Assembly: GCA_035525365.1 (NCBI GenBank)
Contig: DATLEK010000105.1
Location: 39,850 to 103,849 of the forward strand
Direction of reading: 5' to 3'
DNA length: 64,000 bases
Source: GCA-2861595 sp035525365
GTDB lineage: Bacteria > Actinomycetota > Acidimicrobiia > Acidimicrobiales > GCA-2861595
Part shown: positions 9,601 through 17,300 of the stretch, piece by piece
Layout: each line of letters starts with the position of its first letter
How positions within the stretch are numbered: the stretch's first letter is position 1
The notes under the pieces: generated by a model
The model's input: the letters and a program-made list of their open reading frames with translations, nothing else
Told to the model about the DNA's origin: nothing
Database searches by the model: none
Made by a program: the position numbers and the translations under genes

Positions 9601-10002
9601 GACGCTCTCACTGGTGGCCTTGGCGGCGAGGGAGGCGATTTCGGAGGAGCCCTGCTGACCGGCGGAGATCAGCCGGTGCACCTGGCGCACCGAGACACCG
9701 AGCCGCTCCGCCGCCAGCTTTGGCGCCAACCACTCTGTATCGACCGCACGCACCCGCGGGCGCCGGCACCCCGAGCCCGACGCAGCCACCAAAGCCTCGC
9801 CACTTCGAGGATCGTGGCCGGCGAGCAAGGCTCGGAAGTCCTCGGGGTCGACCTGGCCCACCAGGCCGAGGTCTGCCGCCAAGGAGCCGCACCAGTAGCC
9901 GTGAGCTTCCTTGGCTCCGGTGTAGTAGTCGATGGGCGAGGAGGCAACCTCGCCCAGGAAGTACTCAGCGGCGTTCGGCGCCAGCTTTCCGACATTCAAC
10001 AT
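6691..10002 (-). CDS. MobF-family (TrwC/TraA-type) conjugative relaxase-helicase with HTH insertion
   Basis: 1103 residues, a normal size for MobF. The N-terminal relaxase has the paired tyrosines D-Y-Y at 25-27 and metal ligands His230, His241 and His243 (FDHRTS and LLHTHVV). This spacing matches the three-histidine site of TrwC and F TraI. Between them, residues about 90-155 contain an extra helix-turn-helix segment (AAERLGVSVRQVHRLISAG). The C-terminal RecD-like helicase has Walker A GRPGSGKT at 524-531, Walker B IIDEAS near 600 and the late motif TYGLQGATLES. It would nick and unwind plasmid or element DNA at oriT. A GAGGGAG site precedes the ATG. No other transfer gene is in the window, so it looks orphaned. 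Confidence 0.93.
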   Translation of the reverse strand: MLNVGKLAPNAAEYFLGEVASSPIDYYTGAKEAHGYWCGSLAADLGLVGQVDPEDFRALLAGHDPRSGEALVAASGSGCRRPRVRAVDTEWLAPKLAAERLGVSVRQVHRLISAGQQGSSEIASLAAKATSESVRRPGWRVSATEVARYAATQAPKARRPGYDLAFRPPKSVSVAWALGDEQIREAIREAHREAVAAALVYLEDQAASARSGHNRARVATDGYVAAAFDHRTSRADDPLLHTHVVVANLTRLPDGTWRALDSRGIFRHARTAGFLYQAELRHLLSTRLGVAWEPVRNGWADIAGVPAALVAMFSKRRADIEAAVAESGASSARAYQAATLATRPRKEHDGGVMSLEDRWRAEAQGLDLKKGWLSACLGHRAPVAPSAEVMEALLDELGGPNGVTEFASTFDRRDVIRALCESAGEAVSAESLVIWADRFLASDRVVVLAPTSATANWRFSTPELVGLEARLLAAAEEAPSRPTPAADPAVLDRVLADHAHLSDEQRDMVVAMCTSARGLLGIGGRPGSGKTAATSACVEALVRSGVPVVGCSLSATAAAELDHATGLSGRTGRPASTIARLLMELDDPRDGGLAPGSVVIIDEASMAPTRLLARLLDHAERSGGALRLIGDPDQHGAVEAGGIFAAVVARAGEEVVMLKANHRQLDPKEREAISAYREGHVAEAVASYDEDGKLTRSATAAESYDAMAAAWFAARCEGRRDPMVAGTNAARSALNERARALLIGVGEVHGEVLVAAGREFQVGDEVVTRLNDRRLRGPGADFVKNGSVGRVVGVDQQGAELVVSFEAEGEIRLPATYVATGAVEHAYARTTYGLQGATLESAFYHPTDASSFEEGYVALTRARRSTELFLVEGEMEEDESHGTTAELTDTDTVVEALARRGAGRLAHAAGPSPGTGVQLAGVSLGELSARGEALDALLASEPPPVDLALAAAERRLQSLLRRQRRDGPLNPSKSGGRDTTSWIDAAIQLTEEEVASLRTLRREREVWLVNYTPELEDRKAVRHAAAARRVQLVHMLRAKPPAAVLERLGPRPSRPAAARRWDAAAAGVITGLDATNRTLVETHDPLRRQRATAPPAGYEFDVR

Positions 10003-10036
10003 CGCTCCCTCTACGCCCCGCCGACGAGGAAAACGT

Positions 10037-10055
10037 CACGTCCCGAAGGGACGTG
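10037..10055. repeat. perfect inverted repeat upstream of relaxase gene (candidate operator or oriT element)
   Basis: CACGTCCC, the 3-base loop GAA, then GGGACGTG: 8-base perfect arms, 35 bases upstream of the relaxase ATG. There is no T-run, so it is not an obvious terminator. A relaxase-proximal hairpin may be an autoregulatory operator or part of the transfer origin. Either is inference. Confidence 0.5.
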
Positions 10056-10189
10056 GCCAGTCTGTGCCGCTCATCCAAACCCATGATGTGAGGGGTCGAA
10101 GTTGCAGCTTTCGGACCCATGGCGTGGGGGCGCAGGTATTGGTATTACGAGACCTCGTTCTTGTTACCGTCGTGTGGCAGGTTGGGAAG

Positions 10190-10360
10190 ATGGTGATTTG
10201 GGTCATGGTTTTCCTGAGCTTGTGGGCCGGCGTGGCCTTTCTGATCGAGTGGCTGGATCAACGGCGGCAGCCCTCGATGGTCGAGCGACTTTGGCCGTAT
10301 GTCGATCGGGGTGAGGACTACTGGGTGAGCGACGTGGAGGACTGGCTGCGCCGCTACTGA
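10190..10360 (+). CDS. small membrane protein (56 residues), unrecognised
   Basis: A short frame with a well-formed N-terminal membrane helix (MVIWVMVFLSLWAGVAFLIEWL) followed by an acidic soluble tail (RLWPYVDRGEDYWVSDVEDWLRRY). The hydrophobic-then-amphipathic layout is protein-like and unlike the shadow frames nearby. An in-frame GTG at 10172 could add six residues. It lies between the relaxase gene (divergent) and the sensor kinase (45 bases downstream, same strand). Family and function are not recognised. Confidence 0.5.
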   Translation: MVIWVMVFLSLWAGVAFLIEWLDQRRQPSMVERLWPYVDRGEDYWVSDVEDWLRRY

Positions 10361-10404
10361 GCAACCTCCGTGCATCTCCAGTCCCAGTGCGGGAGGCTGG
10401 AGCC

Positions 10405-11586
10405 GTGGCGATGATGTCCGCTGACGCCTCATCACAAGAAGTCGTGCTCCGGCGCCAGAGGCTTCGGCCGAGTGACCTGGTGCTGCTTCGGGCGCTGGTG
10501 GGACTGCGCTGGGTGGGCCTTGGCGCCACCGTCGTGGTTCTGGTGGTCAGCGCGGATCAGATCGAGCGGCCGGTGGTGGCCTATGGCGTCGCCGGCGCGG
10601 CCTTGGCCTGGACCGCGGCGGTAACTCTTGTCATTCGCCGTGGCCCCGAGCTGCTCATCGGCTGGAGCGCAGTTGTCATCGAGGTGGCGATTGCCGGCGC
10701 TCTGCAGGCAGGCGATGGATGGGCCTTCGGAGCGGAGGCGACGTGGGGGACGCCCGCGCTGGGGGCGCTGTGGTCGCTGGCTGCTCCGATGGCCGCCGGT
10801 CTGGCTAAGGGACCGAGGGCCGGCGGTGGAGTGGCGGTAGCCGTGGTGGGGGCTCGGCTTCTCGGTGCTCTGGCTCCCGATATCGGAGGCCTGTTCCCCA
10901 CCCTCGACGAGATCTATCCGGATCTGGCACCACGGCTGATCCCCACGCTGTCGCTCGGTCTGCTCTACGTCATGGCCGGCGTCGGCACTGCCTACCTGGC
11001 TGACCGCCAGCGCCGAGCTGAAGCCGAGGTGGCCACGGCCCGAGCCCGAGAGGCGCTGGCGCAGGATCTGCACGACGGCGTGCTGCAGACCCTGGTCGCC
11101 ATAGGGCGACGAAGCGAGGATCCGACTGCGGCGCATCTGGCCCGAGAGACCGAGCGGGATCTTCGCCGCTACCTCTTCGCCCGGCCGACAACTGATCGCC
11201 GCCCGCTCGATGAGGCCCTGGCTGATGCCGCCCGTGAGTTCGCCAGGCGGTTCGATCTAACCCCCGAGGTGGTCGTCGACCCTGAGACCTCGCCTCTCGA
11301 TGCCAACAAGACTGCGGCCATCGCCGGAGCGGTGACAGAGGCACTGTCCAATGTGGGCAAGCACGCTTCAGCCTCACGGGTGGTCGTCTACGCCGGCCCG
11401 AGCCACGACGGCGACGGCGTGTTCGTCTCCGTCAAGGACGACGGCGTCGGTTTCGATCCCGAGGTGGCGACACCAGGCCAGGGCCTGGAGGGCTCCATCC
11501 GCTCCCGGGTGGCCGAGGCCGGCGGGCGGGTCGAGCTTTGCTCCCGCCCGGGCCAAGGAAGCGAGGTGCGACTGTGGCTGTCGTGA
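10405..11586 (+). CDS. NarL/DesK-type sensor histidine kinase
   Basis: 393 residues. GTG 10405 is preferred because GGGAGG lies 8 bases upstream; ATG 10411 is the alternative. The first half has about six hydrophobic membrane segments. The HisKA_3 box follows as A-Q-D-L-H-D-G-V-L-Q-T near residue 220, with phospho-acceptor His. The ATPase domain carries TEALSNVGKHA (N box) and DDGVGFD (G1 box), ending with the G-Q-G-S-E-V-R-L-W turn. It is coupled to the response regulator by an overlap. The signal sensed is not evident. Confidence 0.9.
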   Translation: MAMMSADASSQEVVLRRQRLRPSDLVLLRALVGLRWVGLGATVVVLVVSADQIERPVVAYGVAGAALAWTAAVTLVIRRGPELLIGWSAVVIEVAIAGALQAGDGWAFGAEATWGTPALGALWSLAAPMAAGLAKGPRAGGGVAVAVVGARLLGALAPDIGGLFPTLDEIYPDLAPRLIPTLSLGLLYVMAGVGTAYLADRQRRAEAEVATARAREALAQDLHDGVLQTLVAIGRRSEDPTAAHLARETERDLRRYLFARPTTDRRPLDEALADAAREFARRFDLTPEVVVDPETSPLDANKTAAIAGAVTEALSNVGKHASASRVVVYAGPSHDGDGVFVSVKDDGVGFDPEVATPGQGLEGSIRSRVAEAGGRVELCSRPGQGSEVRLWLS

Positions 11587-12245
11587 GACTCGTCCTTGCT
11601 GATGACCATTCGGTGTGGCGTTCGGGGCTGCGGGCCGAACTCGGCGAGGACTTCGAGGTCGTGGGTGAGGCCGCCGATGTGGATGGGGCCATCGAGGTGA
11701 TCAACCGCGAGCGACCGGATCTTGTTGTTTGTGATCTGTGCATGCCCGGCGGCGGCGGCGTGGCGGTGGTGAGTGCCTGCGCGGAGGTGGCACCCATTGT
11801 CATGTTGAGCGTGTCTGAGGCCGAGGCCGACGTGCTCGAGTGCGTGGCCGCCGGCGCGGTGGGATATCTGGCCAAATCGAGCACCGGTCCGGCGCTGAGA
11901 GATGCCCTGGCTCGAGCGGCTCAGGGCGAGCCGGTGTTCTCGCCGGGGCTGGCGTCGTTGGTGCTCGGTGAGTTCCGCCGCATGGGACGGACCAAGGGGT
12001 CCAAGGCCGCAGTGCTGAGCGATCGAGAGCGAGAGGTCCTGGTGCTGGTGGCAAGGGGCCATTCCTACCGAGAGATCGGCGAGGAGCTGTTCATCGCCCG
12101 CAAGACGGCGGAGAACCACGTGCGCAACATCTTGGCCAAGCTGCACCTGTCACGGCGTGACCAGCTGATGCGCTTCGCCCTCGACCACGGCCTCGACTCC
12201 ACCCCCGCTGGCGGACTCCCTGGGGAGGTCCCTAGGCGGGAATGA
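11574..12245 (+). CDS. NarL/FixJ-type response regulator
   Basis: About 223 residues. The receiver domain begins VRLVLADDHSVWRSGL, with the phosphorylation Asp in LVVCDLCMPGGGG and a conserved Lys in GYLAKSS. The LuxR-type HTH spans LSDREREVLVLVARGHSYREIGEELFIARKTAENHV. GTG 11574 follows GCGAGG with good spacing and overlaps the kinase gene by 13 bases; GTG 11583 (GTGA overlap) is an alternative. It is the cognate partner of the upstream kinase. Targets are unknown; the downstream pair of genes is an obvious candidate. Confidence 0.92.
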   Translation: MAVVRLVLADDHSVWRSGLRAELGEDFEVVGEAADVDGAIEVINRERPDLVVCDLCMPGGGGVAVVSACAEVAPIVMLSVSEAEADVLECVAAGAVGYLAKSSTGPALRDALARAAQGEPVFSPGLASLVLGEFRRMGRTKGSKAAVLSDREREVLVLVARGHSYREIGEELFIARKTAENHVRNILAKLHLSRRDQLMRFALDHGLDSTPAGGLPGEVPRRE

Positions 12246-12294
12246 GGAGATGACCGTCTAGTCGCCGGCGACGCCCTGGTTCAGGGTGGCAATC

Positions 12295-13053
12295 ATGGAA
12301 AACCTTGAATCAGCTTTCGACCGTCCCCGTCCCGCTGCCGGCGCCCTGCGCTTGGCCGCCTGTGTTGCCATAGCAGTGCTCCTGGTGCTGGCGGGAAGAA
12401 CCCTTGCCCCCGGCAGCGCACCTCGTTCTGACCACCGGGGCGCGTCTTCGGACCAGACGGTGCCAGAGGTCATCTTCGACCACATCCCGGGACCGCTCGA
12501 TGAGCCGTTGCCGGGGTACGAGGACCACCACCTCGACGAGGCCAGGCCGTCGGTGCCGAGCGAGTGGTGCAGGTCTTCGAAGGCGGCCGAGCCCGCTGCG
12601 CCCGAGGCTTCATGGGCGACCAGCCGCCTGGTCAGCAACAACGGCACCTACACGCTGCGCCACCCAGCAGGCTGGCAGGTGGTCGAGGCACCTACGGGTG
12701 GCTATTTGATCACGCCACCCGACGACAAGACGGCGGTCGTGGTCATGTTCGACCCGGCCTACGAATTAGCCGGAAAAGCCTTAATGGCCGAGGGCAGCGA
12801 ACTCTTGGCTGACTTCGCGGGGGAGCTGGAGGTGGAGCGCTCGGAGAGGACGACACTTGCGGGCACCCCTGCCTGTCGACTGATCGCACAGCCTTTGGAG
12901 GCCGGCCAGATCCCGTCAGAATACCTCTTGACCATCCTGGGCGAGGATGTGGCCGCCGGGGCGATCTACGGAAAATTGTCGGTGTCGCCAGGCGAGAAGG
13001 AACTCGCGCGGCGGGTACTGCACAGCCTGCGGCCCGAGCCATCCCAGGCGTGA
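12295..13053 (+). CDS. membrane-anchored PsbP-like protein
   Basis: 252 residues. A single hydrophobic segment (LRLAACVAIAVLLVLAG, residues about 17-33) precedes a Pro/Glu-rich linker. A compact domain follows, beginning with the hallmark Y-T-L-R-H-P-A-G-W-Q-V and ending in a C-terminal helix (EKELARRVLHSL). This matches the PsbP/DUF1795-like fold seen in many actinobacterial surface proteins. The ATG at 12295 follows AGGGTGG. It is 49 bases after the response regulator and overlaps the next gene by one base, so probably one transcript. The role is unknown. Confidence 0.6.
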   Translation: MENLESAFDRPRPAAGALRLAACVAIAVLLVLAGRTLAPGSAPRSDHRGASSDQTVPEVIFDHIPGPLDEPLPGYEDHHLDEARPSVPSEWCRSSKAAEPAAPEASWATSRLVSNNGTYTLRHPAGWQVVEAPTGGYLITPPDDKTAVVVMFDPAYELAGKALMAEGSELLADFAGELEVERSERTTLAGTPACRLIAQPLEAGQIPSEYLLTILGEDVAAGAIYGKLSVSPGEKELARRVLHSLRPEPSQA

Positions 13054-13841
13054 TGGAAGCGATGGACCTTGGGCTCACGCTGGCCAGCTGTGCTGGCGCC
13101 GGCGTGCTGTTCGCCCGCTGCCTGGAGCGAACCGTACCGGGACCAGCTCCATGGCCGTGTGACGAGGCTGAGTTCTCCTTGACGCCCGTGGCACCCACCC
13201 ACCAAGCACAAGAGGATTCGCCGGAAGAAGCAGGAGCACAGGTGGTGGTTCGGTTGCTCGGCCCGGTGGCCGTCGAGGTTGGTGGCCAGGAGATCACCAG
13301 CCCCAGCGTGGTGGAGCTGGTGGCCTACCTGGTCACCCACCGCCAAGGTGTGAGCGACGAGCGGCTGAAGACCGCTCTGTGGCCCGAGCGGGTGGTGAGT
13401 GGGGCGACGTTCAACAACCTCGTATCGCTAGCCCGCGGCCAGCTGGGTCGGGCGGCTGACGGCTCATTGAACCTTCCGCACGCGGAGGGGCGGCGGTACC
13501 GGCTAGGAGCGGGTGTGGTGAGCGATTGGGAGCTGCTCACCGCGGCCACTTCGGCGGTGGCCGGATCAGTCCCAGGCGCCTTAGTCGATGAGCTGGAGCA
13601 AGTCGTTCTTGGAGTGGGAGGTATTCCGTTCGAGTCCCCTCGGGGTTTCGAGTGGGCCCACGAGGAAGGCCTGCCCGGCGCGGCCAGCGCCGAGATAGGT
13701 CGTGCCGCCGTCCTGCTCGTCAAGGTTCTGTTGGAACAGGGGGCAGAGGCGCAAGCCGAGAAGGTAGCCCTTGCCGGTCTTCGCGCCTGTCCGGGCCACG
13801 AGCTCCTGGAACGGGTCTGGCAGCGGGACAGCACTCACTAG
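13053..13841 (+). CDS. BTAD-type (SARP-like) regulatory protein with N-terminal hydrophobic segment
   Basis: 262 residues. A hydrophobic N terminus (LGLTLASCAGAGVLFARCL) is followed by a winged-helix-like region typical of SARP DNA-binding domains. It runs from VVVRLLGPVAVEVGGQEI through VELVAYLVTHRQGVSDERLKTALWP to FNNLVSLARGQLG. A helical BTAD-like tail ends with ALAGLRACPGHELLERVW. Proteins of this shape, often with LysM, recur on actinobacterial mobile elements. ATG overlaps the upstream stop as TGATG. Membrane-tethered transcription control is inference. Confidence 0.6.
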   Translation: MEAMDLGLTLASCAGAGVLFARCLERTVPGPAPWPCDEAEFSLTPVAPTHQAQEDSPEEAGAQVVVRLLGPVAVEVGGQEITSPSVVELVAYLVTHRQGVSDERLKTALWPERVVSGATFNNLVSLARGQLGRAADGSLNLPHAEGRRYRLGAGVVSDWELLTAATSAVAGSVPGALVDELEQVVLGVGGIPFESPRGFEWAHEEGLPGAASAEIGRAAVLLVKVLLEQGAEAQAEKVALAGLRACPGHELLERVWQRDSTH

Positions 13842-14002
13842 CTAGTTTCATTGCCGCGGCTACACCATCGTGGCGCGGTCTGCTAGAGCAGCACCTCGTT
13901 GCTGGGCTCGGCAGAGCCATGAGTAGGTAGCTTCACGAGGGGCTGCTACTTCCCCCCGGCTAGGAGCAACGTGTCGAAGCGTGCGGGTCGTCGATCCTGG
14001 CT

Positions 14003-14305
14003 TTAACAAGACGCCTTGCTGTCCGAACCGCTGCGCTTCGACTCCGCCCCCTCAGCGATCTCGTCACACGCATCCCGTACGCTCGATGTCAGGGCCGACG
14101 CGGTTCCGGCGGTCCCGTCCAGCGAGGATTGAGGCGACATGGAGTGTTCGCGCACAAGAGCTGAGGCGACGGCGGCAAGGGCCTTGCCACGTTCCTCTGC
14201 ATTCCGCGCCGACGCAAGCAGCCAGTGCGCTTCATGGAGCGAGCGGGGCAAAGGCCCTCGAGATGACCGCTGGAAGGCGGCGATGAGCGACTCGACGTAC
14301 GGCAT
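14003..14305 (-). CDS. hypothetical 100-residue protein divergent from the defence operon
   Basis: A minus-strand frame with a good ribosome binding site (GGGGGAG about 4 bases before the ATG at 14305) and protein-like composition: an amphipathic helical N-terminal half (PYVESLIAAFQRS, LHEAHWLLASARNAEERGKALAAVASALV) then a Ser/Thr/Ala-rich tail. No family is recognised. It is divergently oriented to the helicase gene, with 75 bases between starts, so it could be a small regulator of the defence operon; there is no HTH motif to prove this. Confidence 0.5.
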   Translation of the reverse strand: MPYVESLIAAFQRSSRGPLPRSLHEAHWLLASARNAEERGKALAAVASALVREHSMSPQSSLDGTAGTASALTSSVRDACDEIAEGAESKRSGSDSKASC

Positions 14306-14380
14306 GGGCTCCCCCTGGGGCGCGCAGGCTGACCGGAGGGGGAAGCTCGCTATCCACCCTACGCGGAGGGTGTGACACCG
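14306..14380. promoter_or_regulatory. divergent promoter region of the defence operon
   Basis: The 75 bases between the divergent ATGs at 14305 and 14381 must carry a start signal for at least one side. The site GGAGGG (14365-14370) is 10 bases before ATG 14381 and decides that start over the GTG at 14372. No strong consensus -10/-35 pair or palindrome is visible. Confidence 0.4.
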
Positions 14381-17300
14381 ATGGCCGTCGATCTCGACCG
14401 CCTGTGCGAGGACGCCACTGTCCGCCTGCCGGGGTCAGCCGACATCGTCACGCTGGTCAAGGTCAAGTCGGGGCCGTTCTGGGAGTTCTTCTTCGAGGGC
14501 CCCGACGGGCCAGGCAAGGTCGTGCTGTCCGAGTCCGAGCTAGCCAGCGTCGAGGTGGTCGAGCGGCCGGCCGAGCTGCGCTTCGATGGTGACCCCGTCC
14601 AGTTCCGGCTTGGCGTCGAGGCGCGCCGCATCGAGACCGCCTTCGCGTACGACATGGCCGCGGTCGCTGTATCGAACATCCAGCCGCTCCCGCACCAGCT
14701 CGAAGCGGTGTACGACTGCTTCCTTCGCGAGCCCCGTCTGCGTTTCCTGCTCGCCGATGATCCCGGCGCTGGCAAGACGATCATGGCCGGTCTCTATATG
14801 AAGGAGCTGATCCTTCGCCGGGCCGGCGACCGCATCCTCGTCGTCACGCCGGCCAACCTTCGTCCGCAGTGGGTCCGTGAGCTCTCCGAGCGCTTCCAGC
14901 TCGACTTCGTCGAACTCGGCGCCACGCACTTCGACGCCAGCATCACGGAGAACCCGTGGGACCACTTCGATCGACTGGTTGTAAGCCGCGACTTCCTCCG
15001 CACGGACCGGGCGCGAGAGGCCTTTGACGAGGCGGACAAGGAATGGGACCTCGCCGTCATCGATGAAGCCCACGGTTTCACGCTCTCGGTCGATGGCCGG
15101 GGCAACATCAAGGACCGCAGCGAGCGATACAAGGCGGCGGAGTCCGTCGCTCGGCGCAGCCACCGGTTGGTGTTGATGACGGCTACCCCACACTCGGGTC
15201 GCCATCACAGCCTGTGGGCGCTTCTCCGCCTGCTCGACATCGATGCCTGGGGTGACCGGTGCCCGAACAAGCTCGAGGTACCGGCGCACTCCTTCCGCAA
15301 GGTCTCCAAGGAGATCATGCGTGACATGGCCGGCGAAAAGCTGTTCAAGGACCGCCACCCCCACCGCGTCGAGTACGACCTGGTCGGCGACGAGTGGGAC
15401 CTCTATGAAGCCGTCACCGATTTCGTATCCCAGAAGCTGAGGGAGATTCGCGGCGACTCGTCCCGGTCGACCGCCGGGTTTGCCTTGACGACGATGCAGC
15501 GCCGGGTGGCGTCGAGCACCCGGGCAATCAAGCGGACGCTCGAACGACGGGTGGAGCGCATCGAGAAGGCGCTCGAGGATCCCGAGGCCTACCTCCGCAA
15601 CCGCAAGGCGTTTCAGGCCTCGATCGTCGACGATGGCGAGGAGATCGACGAACTCGAAGAAGAGGATCGCTGGAACCGCGAGGAACAGGCCCTCGAGGAG
15701 TGGCTGCCGGACACCGTCTTCGAGCTGGAGGCGGAACGAAAGGCTCTCGGTCCGCTCCTCGTGCGCGCCCAGGAGGTCGAGGCGAAGCGCACCGAGCGCA
15801 AGCTCACCGAACTTCTCGACGTGGTCCGAAGCCAGGGACTTAAAGAGGACCGTCGCAAGCAGCTCCTCATTTTCACCGAGCACAAGGACACGCTCGACTA
15901 CCTCGTCGAGAACCTGTCGGGCGATTTCGAGGTCGCCGTCATCCACGGCCGGATGAAGCTGGCCGACCGCATCGCCCAGGAGCGCTTCTTTCGTGAGAAG
16001 GCGCAGATCATGGTGGCGACCGAGGCGGCAGGCGAGGGCATCAACCTCCAGTTCTGCCACCTGATGGTGAACTACGACATCCCGTGGAACCCCAACCGCC
16101 TCGAGCAGCGGATGGGCCGAATCCATCGCATCGGCCAGACCGACGATGTCCACATCTTCAACCTGATCGCGGCCAACACCCGAGAGGGCTATGTGCTCAA
16201 CACGCTCCTCAAGAAAATGGAGAACATGGGCATCGCCCTCGGCGACAAGGTCTTCGACGTGATTGGCCAGACGGTGGCCACCAACCTCCGCGAGCTGATC
16301 GAGGCCGTACTGGCGGGCGAGATCACAAAGGAAGAAGCGGCCGAGACCTTCGGTGGCGCCGAAGCCGACCCGGCGACGGTGACCCGAGCCAACGAGCTAC
16401 TGCAAAATGCGCTTGCCCGACACCACCTCGACTGGCAGACCGAGCGCGATCGCGCCTCGCGGGCCGAGGAGCGGCGGCTGCCGCCCACCTACTTCGAGCG
16501 GTTCTTCCTCGACGCGGTTGCCTTCGCCGGTGGTCGAGTGGCCCGTCGCCTCGATGCCGGGACGCTGCGGGTGGACAAGACGCCCGACACCCTGGTGGCC
16601 ATGAGCAGGATGAGCGCCGGCCTTCGTCGGATCGAGCCCGACTACGCCCGGATCACCTTCGACAAGGCAGTTGTGGCTCGCCCCCGGCGCTCCGAGCAGG
16701 AAGCCAGTCTTCCCGCCGCCGAGCTGTGCGGTCCCGGCCACCCCTTGTTCGACGCCCTGGTCTCCTTTGTTATCGCCCGAACCAGCGCTGAGGTAGCGCG
16801 GGGAGCCGTTTTTTTCGACCCGGACATCTCGGAGCCGGCCATCGTGCGGTTTCTGCTCGGCGACGTTGTCGATGGCAACGGCGAGATCGTCCGCCGCACC
16901 TTGTCGGTGGCGCGGGTCGCCCTCGACGGCCGCATCGAGCGAGGCCCTACCAGCTCGCTGTTCGACGTCGTCCCGCCCACCGATGACATCAAGCCGGCGC
17001 CCGACTCCGTGGAGCCCGTGGCTGCGCCCGTGGACGATGAGTTGATCATGTGGGCTCGCCAGCACCTTTTCGAGCCAGTCTTTGCAGAAGCCCGCGATGA
17101 GCGCACTCAGATGGCCACCATCCAGGACGACTTCCTCCGCCGATCGTTCGGCTCGCTCCTGGCCCAGGCCGACAGCGCCATCATCGCAGCGGAGGAGGAG
17201 ATCGATCGTGGCGTTCAGGGCGCCGAGGGGAGGCTTCGCAAGGCGGAGCTCCTGAAAGAGCAATACGACCTGCGCCGGGAGCGGCGCTTGGAGGAGACGA

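Noticed and set aside
14540..16153. Long open frame (537 codons) on the minus strand inside the helicase gene
   Set aside because: It is a shadow of a highly GC-biased real gene; it has no motif, and the plus strand shows complete helicase motifs over the same bases.
16800..16816. T-run inside the helicase gene as a terminator
   Set aside because: It is a short TTTTTT within a coding region, with no preceding stem, and the reading frame continues through it.
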